DNA of 64,000 nucleotides, from positions 4,510,072 through 4,574,071 of the forward strand of contig JADANN010000468.1 in NCBI GenBank assembly GCA_018806985.1, in the 5' to 3' direction. Shown one piece after another: positions 1 through 13,330 of the stretch (the stretch's first letter is position 1; each line of letters starts with the position of its first letter). The notes under the pieces are model-generated. The model was not told where the DNA came from and made no database searches. It saw nothing but the letters and a program-made list of their open reading frames with translations. The DNA is from Angiostrongylus vasorum. Taxonomy: Eukaryota; Nematoda; Chromadorea; Rhabditida; Metastrongylidae. Made by a program: the position numbers and the translations under genes.

Positions 1-769
1 TTACTGCTTTCTTCTTGGAATCGTGCCAACAACGTGGAAGCTTCATGTTTTTGTCGGTATGCACAAGCAAAAATGAGACGGATAGCAATTGCCGGTTTCC
101 GATTGGAAATAAAATCCTGTGGAATTGAAAATTATTCTAATGAAGACTCGAATTTCTTTATTGCTTAAATAAAGTTAATCGACCGTCTTCCACGTAAACA
201 CTTCGTACGTAAATTGGCAATCATTCATATTCGTTTAGAAGTGTATTGAAGAAATTAAGCCAATAATTGAATGAATGATCGATGAGACGATAGTGTAACG
301 ACTACGGGAGTACAAGAGATGTCCTTTTACCTCAAACTGCTTCGACTAACCCTCCCAACCCCCCATTTTCCTCTCCCTAACAGGCTGTTTCTCTTCACTG
401 TGCTGCATTTCTAGAACCGTTGAGACCACCACTGTTTTTGAAGGAACTAAAGATTTGATTGCCTTACATAAGGGACTTGGCCATAGCTTTATTCTTCTAA
501 GCTCACATGTGCTTTTTAAATTTAGCTTCATTTTGGGTGCTTTTACGAGCTAAGTTCTTACTTAAAATAAATGGTTTCGCAGATTTTTGATACAGAATTG
601 GCAGACGCAAGTGTCAACGATGGCTTCTAGGACAGCGTTGTGTTATTATGAAAGAAACCTTACTTGTTCAGTCGTTCCATTGTTCGAAATACCAGCCAGC
701 TTCAGGCAAAAACGGATTTCTGTGCTCCGTGAAATAGGAACTTTACTTTCGTAAAAATAAAAGATCGTA

Positions 770-1230
770 TATGTGATTTGCAAAGTTCTACAAATTCCAA
801 TGCTGTTTGCTTCACAATGTAATGAGTTTTTTATTCACTGCCTATTCTTTTTCATGCCGGGGTATGATATGAAATACAATTGTAATGGTGCTGAGATATT
901 TGCAAAACTCCAGACCGTAGGTGTAGGCGGGGGACCGAGCCTCGCTATCTCTTTTTGGGAGCTAGCGTATTGGGTCTCATTACTTCAGCGAAAGTGATAT
1001 ATTTGCAAAACTCGGAGTGTGAGTCGAGCTTCCAACTTGCGGTTGTCGTTTCCGATTTTCACCCGTTATCCACTCTGCCCACCTAGGCCCGTGCTCTGCC
1101 TTCCTCTCAGCCAGGCTTTTTTTACCCTAACGGTGCTTCCAGCGACCACCCTTGGACGAGAATAATCTGGGACGCAGAAATCGGTACTGAACCCTGGCAA
1201 GCTGTAGCTGCACTGAAAAAACACATGTTC
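770..1230 (-). repeat. Family C tRNA-headed repeat, minus strand
   Basis: Contains ACTGCCTATTCTTTTTCATG, GGTGCTGAGATATTTGCAAA and a reversed B-box-like GAGTCGAGCTTCCA. The segment TATTTGCAAAACTC occurs twice (about 897 and 1000), so the copy is partly duplicated internally. Confidence 0.6.
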
Positions 1231-1586
1231 AGTTTATGAGCCTCGGAATGAACTGAGATGCGTTGGAAAGCTAAGACGGCATGTAAATCGTATGTGACTC
1301 ATATCATTGCAAATGTATCAATTAAAATGCTTTTTAACTATTGGAATCCATCCAAGTTTACCAACGAAATACAGTTTACCTTCACGAAAGTAAATCTAGG
1401 CGACTGAAATGCACGATTCTTTTGGAGGCAGTTTCAATATTGTTATGCTTGTAAAAGATTTTCTTCTCAAGTTGTTGCCCAGGTGTATGAAGATGCTGCA
1501 GTAATTTGGAAATAGTTGTAGCGTCTACGCCAAAAACGGAATGGTCCATATTCCGATTCGTTTAAATTTTACAGTGTTCGCTGTGT

Positions 1587-1647
1587 CCGTGGTTGTGCCT
1601 CGTCATACAACAGTACCGTGGTTGTGCCTCGTCATGCAACGGTACCG
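1587..1647 (+). repeat. 29-bp tandem duplication
   Basis: CCGTGGTTGTGCCTCGTCAT followed by (A/G)CAAC(A/G)GTA occurs twice in a row, at 1587 and 1616, with two differences. It lies in an open frame but codes for nothing recognisable. Confidence 0.85.
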
Positions 1648-1932
1648 ATTCTGTTCATTTAATCAATGCCGGTCGCCTAGATTGCACTTCTTATTGCACT
1701 TTGTCAATTTCTTGACGATAGTTTCTATAATGATTTCTCCAGCACTCATTAATGTTATAGTGGCTATTTGCTTCTACAAACCACAAAACACTCAACAGAT
1801 TCCGATACGAATTTGTCTTCAAGAGATGTTTCTGGTGTACTTATTTATTGACAAGCTAAGACGAAATGGATAATAAATTTTATTCGGCTATCCAAACAAA
1901 GCACAAGCGACTGAGGTCACTTCATTCGGGCT

Positions 1933-2085
1933 GTGCTCCACTGGACTCGACTCGATGAGATCAGGAAGGTCCACAACGAAAAAAAGGAACAGCAGTGGAC
2001 AATCGACTCGGATCAAACAGGTCCTGAAGAAGGCTAAGGCGCCGAAACGTTAGCCGAACAAATTTTTGTCACGCTCGCGTTAACA
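1933..2085 (+). repeat. Interspersed repeat with hammerhead-like core, copy 1
   Basis: Shares GACAATCGACTCGGAT (1998-2013) and CGTTAGCCGAA (2048-2058) with the copy at 21417-21590. Between them lies CTGAAGA (2024-2030), a short GGC/GCC stem (2032-2034 with 2041-2043) and GAAAC (2044-2048), the layout of a hammerhead ribozyme core (CUGANGA, stem II, GAAA). Flanking GGT (2021-side) and GCC could form stem I. The fit is imperfect: one unpaired A before stem II. Penelope-like elements are known to carry such motifs and their fragments are present in the window. Confidence 0.45.
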
Positions 2086-2089
2086 TGTG

Positions 2090-5000
2090 AAAAAATACGT
2101 GTTGATTAGTCATGCCCAGTTTAAGGAGAGTCGGTTTTTGTGACGTTTCTGACGTCCGTTACTCCTGTCTTGCGGCCGCGTCGAACGTCTTCTGTTGTCC
2201 TACAATACCCACTTCTGGTTGAATGTCGCAATGTAGCAAGAAATGGATATCTCGTTTCTAGAAGAAAGCACAACATGTTTGCGTCCAAGAAATGAAATCC
2301 GAAAGCCGTCAAAAATTTTAATTTGGTTTGATCACCAGTTGTTTCTGACGAGTATACCAAACCGTAACTGACAAAATCACTTAAAAAAAAACGACGGGCT
2401 TATCCAATACGATGGTGCTAAACGGGAAGAGAGTTCGAAAGTCGCCAAGAGACTTCTCACTCCAGAAACATTCGAGCTGATGCGACAACGTAGAATAGCA
2501 AGAACCACTAGCAACTACCAACTTACATTAAACATGAAAAGTTCAACAAAAAAAGAGGAAGAGAAAAAGACTTAAGTTTGTAAAAGTTGTTAAAAGCATC
2601 CACAACATTTAGAGGAAGTGCTCCACTGAGTTGACCAAAGAAATATCCTTTGGCGTCCAGAGGAAGTGCTCGTTTTGTCCAGAAGACCAGTAGAGAAAGT
2701 CGCTTGCAACTTCCACTCAGATCTCTTTAGACAGCCATCATGGGTTTTAACATTACGTTATGGTTGATGGTTATATCGTCCGAAAGGCTGTTCTTTCGGA
2801 ATCCAACATGCTGTCTTGCCGGTAAACTAAACACGATAAACCATTTCCATGCTGCAATACGTCTTTCTGAAGTGTCGCAAGAGCTACTTGTTCTCACATC
2901 CATCCACTTAAGGACGTTCTTTTTTACCTTAATCAATTTATAAGCGATTATGGAAGATCTCTACAACCAACTCATCCTTGCTAAGTGCTCGAAAATACTC
3001 CTTGACTTATATAGCAATTTCTCAACCAGAGCATTGCTATTTTGTGTTCGAGCTTGTAGTGACCCAGTTCGTTAACCATTTAAGCAACCTTGGTTGTCAA
3101 AATATTTCTTCGAAATAGCTTCGCCGACAGCTTTGAAAAAGGTGTCACCACTACTTCATCTACAGAAATGCCATTCAAAGGAAAACTACCACGAGGGATT
3201 GGTCTACATGAACTACATGTGGCTGTCACAGAGATGCAGGTATACAAAATGTATGTGGTTGTTTAGAAGAGTCCATGGCTTTCATGAAGAGAATTGCCAC
3301 CATATGGACTGAAATCAGATTTATAGGAGGTAAAGATTTTTACTATGTGTACCATAATGAAGGTTATCTTCTTATTCCGTTGATTGAGGTCGCTCAAGAA
3401 TAGCGTTCTGTGCCGAATGAAGTTATTTTTTAAATATGATTACACCCATGCTTAGATGGGAAAGACGACTCGTAAGACAATTTCTAAATATAGTAGTGAT
3501 TTCTACTCGTCTGCCGCATTCTGTGGACGTTGTTCTTCCTGATTGTTGGTTCTAACAGATTAAGAATTGCCTGCGGGTCAAGGCCTTCAATGAAGAGACG
3601 AAACTCGAAGATACATCAACCACTGTTTTTGTTCCATAATTACCAATTTTTTTCTACGGCTTGGTAGGTGCCGAACAACTTCTCTTATGATTTAAAAACA
3701 CGTGGTAGCTTATAGAAATAACTATATCGTAATCGAAACTGTCAGTTGTGTGAAGAACAGTGCTTTGTCCAGTAATGTTAGTGGCTGTCGTGGACAGGCT
3801 TGAGCTGACAACCGAACGAATCAAGCCATTTTTTTCTAGGATTTGTCGTTTTTATAGCGCACAAGTTTGGCAGCATAAAAAAAGCTGGCTTGAGATATCG
3901 GTGAGCCCTCGCAAGTTGTTGTAAAAGTGAAATATGCGCTCAGTCAACTTTACGCTGCTGTGAATGGAGTCGAATGCATAACGTCGTTTCAAGGATTGAT
4001 GGAAGCTAAATGCTTCTTCGTTCGATCCTAGAAAGTTTTCAAGAGTTATTGTTTCGTTTACGAGAAGTCACTAGGTTGTAGGAACAAAATTTGTTCGACC
4101 CGAGTTAGCTAACCTATCGGCGGTCTCGCCGTCTTCAAAGCCTGTAAAGACCAAATTGATTTCCAGAAAACTCAGCCAAATAGTTTCAAAAAATCTTTTC
4201 AGAGCGTCATAGAAGTTTCCATCCAACCTGGCATGAGTGCATTATGTGAAATTGCGTACGCTTAATTGCATTAATGAATGAATGAATGCTGACCGGAACG
4301 AGTTCCACCCGTCGTCATTCAGGTATATGGGCGCCCCCTCCCACACATCACCCACACACACACACATACCTCCACTCGACTTCAACAACTAACTCTTTTA
4401 TTGATTAATAAACCCAAATCTGTTGAATCGTTGGGCAAATCTATTACTTTATGTGTAGGCGTTGACCTTCTTGCTCATGTATGGCATCGAAATTTCCGTA
4501 ACCATCGTGATTTCGGTAGAATTTCGCACATTCTCAAAACTGGTTATCGATTTTTTTCAACAGATGAGCAACTTGTAAGGAAATCAACTGGATCAGAAGC
4601 TAAGCTTAATCTTCAGTTATAGGAGAACTAGTAGAAAGCCAAACTGAGGACTCGTTTCACTTCGGTAGACGTGCTGGATTACGGTGGTGCGCATCGGTGA
4701 TAAAGTGAAAGTCCTTTTTTTTCGACGCAGTTGAAGACGAAAAAAGATGTGCTAACTATCAAGAAAGAATACAACATTAGAGTGTCGCAAGAGCGACATT
4801 TTTTTCACATGAAGGACATTCCACTAAATCTGAACCTCGTTTGTAAGTCACAGCTCTCTTTCTTCTGCTTAGCTTAGCGATTTCCAGAAAGTAAGCTGCA
4901 CATCCATCTCATCTATTCGATTTATTCCTCTATCATTTTCATTCTTCTTCGACTCTTTCTTCCTTAACTATAATGGGGTTTTTCTGAACATCATAAAAGC

Positions 5001-5470
5001 TAAAGACATTTCAATGATGATGAAATTTAAAAAGGAACTGTCAATAAGTATCATCTGAACAACTGTTTTTTTTCCTCACTCTTCTTTGAATTCTACGCAA
5101 GAACATCTTCTAGGTATAGATCGTTTTGTATAGTACTTGCATCCTTCTGTTTAGCCAGGAAGTTTTTACTTGCTTTCTTCGATATCTCGTCCGAATCAAT
5201 AAGGAGGAATAATAGCATGTTCTGTTTGAATTTACAAAAAAGAAAGCCGTCAAAATCGTCGAGTAATCGACTTAAGGTTTTTTGTTCCAACTTTATAATC
5301 TTAGAAAGCAATGTTGCATTGTTTAGTTGCTATGTTACTATGTTGTTTTCTTCTCCTATTCTGCTATACCTCAGCATTGTCTGTCGTTCTAGTCGTCGTT
5401 CGCGATTACGACCAACATTTTCGAAACGTCGTTTCTCTCTGATGTAATTGTAGCGCTTGATTGGTTCCAT
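2090..5470. other. No gene or repeat recognised
   Basis: AT-rich sequence with short open frames of random character. Only a short GAATGAATGAATG run (about 4275) and a short CA run (about 4350) stand out. Confidence 0.5.
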
Positions 5471-5960
5471 CTAACCTGTAATTATTATATTCACAGGTTG
5501 ACCAATATGAGCGGCCGAATTTCCGCTACTATGACTCCATATAGCTGCCCAGCAGTTTGTTCGTCGATTACACAGCTGTTGTGAGATTGTTTTGAGATTT
5601 TGCCGATGTCTTTGAACTGACGTACTACTACCAGAATGGAAATAATTTCGCGAAATACTCTTGATCGGTCGGATGTCTATCATGAGTCAGGTTAAGGGTT
5701 AAGAGCTCATGGTTAAGAGCTTCTGGGCGCTTCTTATCCACTTCTAGAGATATCGCATAGATATTTCGGTGTATCCCTATCTGCTTCTGATTGAGTAGAT
5801 CCATCCATGATCTGCTGAAAAGATTTGGTGCTCTAATCGTCGATGGAATTACTTCGCTAAATTTCTGTGGCTTCATAAAGCGATGAAGAAGATGTAGACA
5901 TTCCATAGGTACTCCATCGTGTCTTGAAAACCTCTTGTAGATGTTCCCAATTTGTCCCAT
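5471..5960 (-). other. Unrecognised minus-strand open frames
   Basis: Two overlapping frames (110 and 70 codons) on the minus strand; the longer one contains LEVDKKRPEALNHELLTLNL. No family recognised, no splice partners found. Could be an exon of an unknown gene, an element remnant or chance. Confidence 0.2.
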
Positions 5961-7630
5961 CTTTTATTTTTTATTAGCTAATCAGCTGTACCTGAATTTT
6001 GTGTTACATTTACTACGTTATCCTTAGCGCCTGCTATTTGGGTAACTTAGGCTAAATGGGTTCATATAGATCTAGACACTGAAGAGCTGGCTTTCGCCCA
6101 ACTTCTTAGAAGCACTAAATCGTTTTATGCAATAAGATATTTATACTTTGTCACCTACAAGGTTTAAAAAGGACTATTCAAGCGGTGGCGACTAGTTTTA
6201 TGAAACAACTAATCGATATGTGCGGTGTCTTTTGGACGTCTTCATTTTGTTCCTTGTCTTTTAACCCATGTTGTGTTTTTTTCACACTAATTTTATTTTT
6301 AAAATGTAAATGTAATGCTGCCCAACATTCCTGAAACTCGATCCTCTTAGTCTCTACTCTTTGTAGTAAGTAGTACAATCAGGAATAGTACGTACACAAG
6401 TAGCACTACGATCTTAACAACAACAATCCAAATATCGTTAAAAAAATCCTCACCGTGATCAGGACATTGTGGCGAATACCGTAGTACCCTCTTGTAGATA
6501 GTGTGGATTCTTCCTTTTCTTCAACGTTCATTCGTTGGTTGAATAGTTAGTTGGCGCACTCAATGTCGACTACCAGTAGTTGTTCATTTGCGCATGAACG
6601 CCGCCATATTAGGCAATCGGCCAATTTAGGCGGAAACCACAATTCATAGTCCCCACTCTCTAATTGATTAACACCTTCCAGAAGCATTCAGCCGGTAGTT
6701 TTCAGCGCCCATTCGGAAAAAAAATGATGCCGTTACCTGGCCAGCAAAAAAATAGCTGCTGCTGATGGTGGTGAAGCAGAGCGCCATAACTCCGGCCCCT
6801 CCATCCACAACCACCATCACATGGCGCAACAAGGATTCGAAGCTCTTAGTGTAGGCATTTATATAGATTCCTAAAATATTTAACTTAGTACTTTTTCTAT
6901 CGCTAGTTTCAATGAGATGATCTAAGGTTTGAACGAACTGAACAAACTGAACAATTGATTCATGTTTTATCAATGAGATATGTGCATACAATTTAACACT
7001 GACGTACATAAAGCTCTAGTCAACCTTTTAGCCCTGTTTTTCTACGGTTGGACTTCGTAAAACGCCGCCACCTAGCTTAAAAAGGGGTTCCTGGAGATCA
7101 AATTCTATGACACACGTGTGTAGATTTTCAGGGTCAGGTTTCCCATCTTTTTCCATTTCATATTCTCTTTGTCTCCAAGCCAACTTATCCTGAACGGAAG
7201 GAGTGCGATCCTGGTTGGATACATATCATGCAACTGTAGATTCCATGGTTCTATCAAAAATTCTGGTCACCACGTGCAGCTACCGACTGGTAGTAACAGG
7301 ACGTAAACCTATTTGTTTTAAAAAATCGATAGCTAGGTCAATGATTTTGTGTGATTTTCTCATTATAGCAGAGTTTTAAAAGCGATCCAAGCTGGTGTCC
7401 ATTTCATAAATTTGTGCGAGATTTTATTAAACCAAAGATCTCAACAGCAATCCAATCTGTTTCCCTACTACAGATAAACCGGCAAAAGCGTTTGCCAACC
7501 TCCTACACTCAATCTTGAACAACGCTTCTATTCTTTAGCTTGACTTTCGTGTAATTGACATGATTCCGTGGCTACGACATCGCTGGAGAAGAAGCTCTGA
7601 TGAGCTTTCGCATCGAACCCGTGGGCTCTA
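5961..7630. other. No gene recognised
   Basis: AT-rich; the minus-strand 113-codon frame at 6668-7009 has no recognisable motif. Confidence 0.5.
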
Positions 7631-7639
7631 ATGAAATTT

Positions 7640-8050
7640 CTATTCCATTTCATGTTTTCATCATTACTCGCGAGCCGTCGTTTATGCAATTTGTCGCGCG
7701 CTAGCTGTGGCGCTCTAACTGCGCTCGCAAGTTATGATAATTCGGCAACGACAAATTTTCGTCGCCCTCTTGCCCCTCCCCTTCTCCTTCTTCTTCTTCA
7801 TCTTCTTCTTCGTCTTCTTCTTCTTATTATTCTTCTTCTACAACGCTTGGCTCTGTTTGTACACACCAGTATGTCCTCGTTCGCCCTCCTCACTCAACTC
7901 CCTCTCGAAATGAATTGCATCCCTGTCGACACTTCTGCCGCTTCTGCCGCAGCCGTCGCCGCTGTCGTCATCGCGGCTGCTGCTGTGTGACCGCACGTCC
8001 CTAACTACCGTAATCGGCTTGCGCAGGCCGCTTAATGACGTAATTAGATT
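7640..8050. promoter_or_regulatory. GC-rich block with CTT runs and TAATTA core
   Basis: Starts with CpG-rich CGCGAGCCGTCG and GTCGCGCGCTAGC, passes through a TTCTTC-type pyrimidine run (7785-7845), a CGCTGTCGTCATCGCGG stretch, and ends in TTAATGACGTAATTAG, which joins a CRE-like TGACGT to a homeodomain core. The 119-codon frame across it is mostly leucine and alanine repeats and is not accepted as a gene. Confidence 0.3.
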
Positions 8051-9860
8051 CGCAAATATAATTCAAGCAGATATTACGGTAAGTCGTTTAGCAGCGTCTA
8101 CATATAAAAGCAATTCGTCGCGAAGATGTCTTCGAATTTAGAATCGCATAATAAGTTTTCATCATGATATTATGAGAAGACTACCAGTATACGGTCCAAT
8201 TTTATTCGCTATTGATTGGATCCCATGAAAGCTACCAAAGCACTTATGTTCGCCTTTACGGTTCGATATAGAATACGATATTTTGAAAACCGACTTTCAT
8301 TAACCTCGGTAGCGGTGATCAGTCGTTCTCTGTGTGATTGAGCTGACACCATGTTGCTATGTAAACCAGTTTTTTATACTTATCTTGTGTCAGCTCAATT
8401 ATGTAAAGCAATATCAAAGTAAGGTAATATAAATATTTTTATGAAAAGTCAATGTGACCTCGTTAGGTATAAAATATAGAACGGACCGAATTCAAATTCT
8501 GCCCACTCCCTATTCATATATGATTCTACCACAGTATGTCCTGAGAAGATTCTGAATCTAACAGTTGAACGAATTTTCTTGAACCGAAGAATCGTATCAT
8601 TTTGGAGCCCATTTTTTTCGTGTTTGGGAAAGACATAGTATTCTTAGGAAAACATCTGTGAGTTACTAATATACAGTCAGGCAATTGCTCGATCCTCCAG
8701 TAATAAGGCTGTGAATGTGATTAATTCTAAAAGAACTGAATTTTCAACAGTTTTCGTTGCATCGTTGCAACTGAAGTCGTGTTCGTTTTCTCTCGTCTTG
8801 TTGAGTTCTTGAAGCACTTTCACTCCTACAATAGTGAGTACCAGCGCGATCATTACAACGATGTCAAATGTTCAGTCTATACTGGTCTAATGCACATAGT
8901 GAGTACGGCTTCAGGAAGTAATTATCCGGAAGTATTTTTTACGTCTCCAAAGAACTATTTCGTCGGAATCGGAATATGGGCGAGATGATTGTGTAATGAG
9001 AGGATTCGGCGATGGATGAGAGGAAAACGATATGAATTGTACCTCAGGAGGTTTCAAGTCCATTTATTGGGGCAGGTCATTTATTTTTTTAATCTCGACG
9101 TGTCCGGGTATTTTCGAAGTGGTTTTACAGGTCTATCTTGCTCACCATAATTGGTTTTAGGGTCCAGTATTTTTAGCCCTGAAGGATTTTTGAAGCCCGA
9201 AGCAAATTTTCGTCATATTTCCTGGTTAAGTGCTCTGGTATTGCTGTAAAAGTGTTTTCACCACAAGTTTTTTTGTCAGTCAGCTCAGTTTTTAATAAAA
9301 TACTTGTACTTTTAACATTTCAAGAAATAATTGTACGTAAGGTAATAATACAGTATCCCACAACCGAACAATTAAAACCCATTTGCTGGAAATCGGTCGA
9401 AAGACTTACAAGAAAGCAGCTTTGTGACTTTTGACACCTTTTTTTCCCTAGAATGCCCTCTGGTAAGAAATTAGCAGTTTATCACTTTAAAATTCTGGGA
9501 AGTTTTTCAAGTCCCTTATTATGTCCATTCCCTTATTTGCAGTGAATAATGATCAGTAGAATAGCCAACGTATCGATTTTATATATTTTTTTATAGATTT
9601 TCATTTGATATCTATCATGGACAAGCAAGGAAGGAAAGTTGAAGCTCCAACGTCAGCTCTTCAATGATGGGTTTAGTGATGATTCACGATACGGCCTTAT
9701 AATGTTATGGTTAGAAAGTTTAAGTAACTACAATAACAACTTGGTTATAATGTGAGTTACGTTTAAAAAAAAGTGGAAGAATCGCAACAACGCTTATGTT
9801 CAACATGCTTTAGGATACCTTTTCACAAAGATTATTAAACTTTATGACAATAGGTACGAC
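8051..9860. other. No gene or repeat recognised
   Basis: AT-rich non-coding sequence. A partly palindromic stretch around 8325-8400 (GTGTCAGCTCAAT against ATTGAGCTGACAC) can form a hairpin. Confidence 0.5.
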
Positions 9861-9869
9861 CTTAAAGTG

Positions 9870-10110
9870 TGGAATAAAGAGCTGAGAAAAAGGTAAAGCA
9901 TAGGACTCGATTGGTGTGGTGGATAGCACATAAGCCTACTGGAAGTGTAATGGCAAGTTCGTAGCCCAGCTGAGGTTCCGAGTTTTGCTCGTATCTCAGC
10001 ATCCTTGAGGTTGTAAATAACATCATGCTCTGCCATGAAAAAAGAATAGACATTAAATGAAAAGGTGAAAGATTGAAGTACAGAATTCCTGCGCGATCCA
10101 ACAGCAGCTA
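9870..10110 (+). repeat. Family C repeat
   Basis: Head GGTGTGGTGGATAGCACA, B-box-like AAGTTCGTAGCC, then CTCGTATCTCAGCATCC and CATGAAAAAAGAATAGACA, the terminal word shared by the family. Open frames on the minus strand are repeat sequence. Confidence 0.65.
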
Positions 10111-10234
10111 GCAATTCCACCATTTCTATCTGTCATAAACGAAAGCCTGTGTGACCCTACTCTATTAGAGTGTCAAGTTTCAACAATATCCAACATCGAT
10201 CTACGTAGAACACAGCGATTGCTGATGGAACTGG

Positions 10235-10480
10235 TAGGCTGAAAAATAGCTGAGAGAGGCGAAACGAAGGAGCGCATGGTGTGGTGGAGAAAGCGTTAGA
10301 CCTCGGAAGCGGTAATAGCGTGTTCCATCTCCACCTGCCTTTCGAAGTTTTGCATCTCAGCGTCATTGTGGTGATTTTGCATAATACGCTCCCTGAAAAC
10401 TGTATTAGGCATAGGCACTAAATAAAGAACGTTGACATAGAACATCGTATTTTGGAACCAATGCTTTTCGGATTTTACTG
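10235..10480 (+). repeat. Family C repeat, followed by TA repeat
   Basis: GCATGGTGTGGTGGAGAAAG, then TTTTGCATCTCAGCGTCATT. A long (TA)n starts at about 10490 directly downstream. Confidence 0.6.
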
Positions 10481-10485
10481 GTGTA

Positions 10486-10489
<4 letters not shown>

Positions 10490-10540
<51 letters not shown>
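10490..10540. repeat. (TA)n microsatellite
   Basis: Uninterrupted TA dinucleotide run of about 50 nt after CATATATA. Confidence 0.95.
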
Positions 10541-10544
<4 letters not shown>

Positions 10545-13189
10545 CGAATTTCGAAAGTGCTAGTAACTTCCTGGCTTCCTACATTGTCCTCAATCGGTTG
10601 ATAGAACCATTGTTGCAAGGTCCGCTGTTGTCAAATAATGTCATAAATAAGCCCTGTTCACGAGACATGAAACTTCGTTCAGAGAGTCGACGACTATCTG
10701 TGATGATGGAGGCCCATGAACCCCCTTAGCACTTCTATCTTAAGATTGCTGGGAGAATAACTATTGACCAGAACCCAACATGTCAATTAAAAGTGACATC
10801 TATAAATCCTGTATACCGTCCACTAAACCGATCATTTTCAAGGGTGGTGACTGCAAGACAGCGAAACCAATGGAAGAAATGCTAGAAGAAGTCCGACACA
10901 TTATACGATGACTTGTCAACAAGGCATTTAAGTAAATAAATGTACATGTGGAAAGTATAGCGAGCATTATAGGATACCGTCTAGTTATGGCTAATGGCTA
11001 TTCTAAGAGTGTTTATGTTTTCCTACGATCTGCAGTCGCTTAATGTGATATCGATCGATCTACTTATCAAAGAGAATCCAACCACACTAAACAGTTTTTT
11101 GTGCTTCTTGATACCGTCTTCTTTTTTTCAAGTAGATTCTTTTCGCTTTGGAGTGTTTAGGAAATCTCAGTTACATAATTACGGGAAATACTTTGATTAT
11201 TGGTCCTTTAATTATGATACCGTAATCCATATGGATATGGTGCATCTGATTGCCAGCGTTTAGTTGGATCTCATTCTTTAGTGAATAATTGTCTGCGACC
11301 TGTTAATGAATACCAATTTTGCATTGATCTGTTGGGTCGTTCACTTTCTCTGCTACACGAACAATAACTTCCTTCCTTATCTTCTTTTTCATTATTTTAT
11401 TTTCTCACTTTCTTTCTACCAACTACACTTCTATTCGCCTCTCTTTCCTTTCCTTCTCATCGCTTTCTGCGTCGTTGTCGTTTGAGACTAATTTTTAATG
11501 ATGGATTCTAAAGTGTTAAACACCATGGACAAATCTTAAGTGTTCAAAATGAATTCTTCTGGTTACTCGTCATCTCTCCTTATTCCCTCCAACAGTTTAT
11601 TGCTTAGTCGTAACGGTAGTGGTAGCGTTCCCAAGCCTCGAACTGCGATGTACACCGCAAACTTCCCAAGGAGGGAGAAAGAGGGAGACATTTTCAATCA
11701 AAAGCTCTGCTAAGGTTAAAGCAATGCCCAACAGTGATTACGATTCTTGCTGCAACATAGTCCTAAGATGTTTCCATCCTCTACATGAGCTGGCTACTAC
11801 CTTTGGTAGCGCTTTCGAAAAAGCCTTAGCATGACTATCTTTAAAGTCCACAGAGAAAAAACTTAGCTTAACAAGTGAGTTACCATTCAAATGTAAATCG
11901 TGCTGAGGTCGGCAGGATTTTTCGTGAAAACGGGCTATTCAAATATTCAAATATAATTCCCATTATTGAGCCGCAATCAACTTGTTATTCCTTTTTAGGT
12001 GAGGTAGAAAAAAACAAAGGGAAAAGCTGTAATCGTTTTCATTCTTCACAATTTTGTTGCTCACTTCTCCTATTCGTCAACTATTTAATGTCGCCGATGC
12101 GTTAAGCGTCTTAATTTATATTTCCTTTCTATTCCTTTTTATTATATACGTACACAAATGCATTAACCTCAAACTTCAATTTAGTGCCAACAACTAGCGT
12201 TTAAAGTGACGCTGGGCGAGTTTACCCACTTCAACGAAAACAGCGCGATTTCAAATTTCGTTTTTCAAAGTTCTGTAGATAAAATATTGACTGGTTTTAT
12301 TTTGCTTCAAAAATAAAAACGGCCAATTCCTATCATTTCTAACGTTTCTCGTGGGTAGATATTCTTGTTTAAGGGGAACTTTTCGGACGCTTAGCAAACG
12401 ATTTTTGTTAAATCTTGGTAAGAATAATCGATAACTTTATACATGGTCTAGTTGACACGACGTTGACATGTAAATGCCAACATCTTTGCGTACTATTGAG
12501 TATTATGTGATTACTTACAAGTAGGAGTAGATGTGCTTATGTATGTGCTCTTCTGATCCACATAGTCTGCCTAGTCATCAGCCTCCTCAACCAGCTTCCC
12601 ACATCCCTCCAGCTACCACTCAATCCCTGAGGCGTTCACTATCCGTCCTCTCTTCCCTCAATTTTCCCCAATCACAACGACCCGATTTCGCTGGAGCAGC
12701 AGCAGCGTTCCTAACAATTAGCTAATTCGGAGTTGATTGGATTAAAGCTCTACTTGACTAATTTCACTCGAGCGCGATTTCGTATGCTGCCGTTCCTACT
12801 TTGTCGTTACTAGTTGAAGTTTTTTTAAATATAGGATTCCTTTTCTTTATTTCTTCTCAGAGGTCGATGTGGTAGTGCCTCTTAATGAGCTTCAAAGTTC
12901 CCTATGAAAATAGTTGTATCATTTTGTTGTTTTATTCCATTATACGAAATCCCCTTGGAGTAGTGTAAACCAGCTGTGCTTCGTAAGAGAATTCTCTCTA
13001 AAAAGCTTAGATATCACAGAAATTTCAAGCATGTAGTGCTTGGATCCAGGTTTGAGTGGTATATTTAGACATTTTCTACCACTGATCAATAAATGACATT
13101 TCAGATCATCTCTCCCATACCTACTCATTAGAAATATTCGTAATGATCTCACCAATGATTCAATCGATGAATTGAAGATGACATGGAAA
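10541..13189. other. No gene recognised
   Basis: Contains a proline/serine-rich open frame at 12531-12725 without splice sites or homology. Otherwise AT-rich sequence. Confidence 0.45.
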
Positions 13190-13330
13190 GTGCGTCAGTG
13201 GCAACGTTGGCGCGTCTTGCCGCCACCGTGGTCGTCGGCGGAGGCGGCTGCTGGTTGGCCACGCCCCGTTTCGGCATCTAATCTAACTACCGTCTCCCTT
13301 CATTAGCACTTCATCGTCGTATGGCCATGA
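13190..13330. promoter_or_regulatory. Short GC-rich block
   Basis: CpG-rich patch (CGTCTTGCCGCCACCG, GTCGTCGGCGGAGGCGG) ending in CATCTAATCTAACTACCG. No open frame continues through it. Candidate regulatory element, low certainty. Confidence 0.2.

Noticed and set aside
7631..7990. 119-codon open frame rich in leucine and alanine
   Set aside because: Composed of CTT and GCN triplet runs in a GC-rich patch; no domain, no splice partners.
9842..10123. 93-codon minus-strand frame
   Set aside because: Lies wholly within a family C repeat.
12531..12725. Proline/serine-rich frame as a possible upstream zfh-2 exon
   Set aside because: No donor site at its end and a second frame is equally open; no homology.
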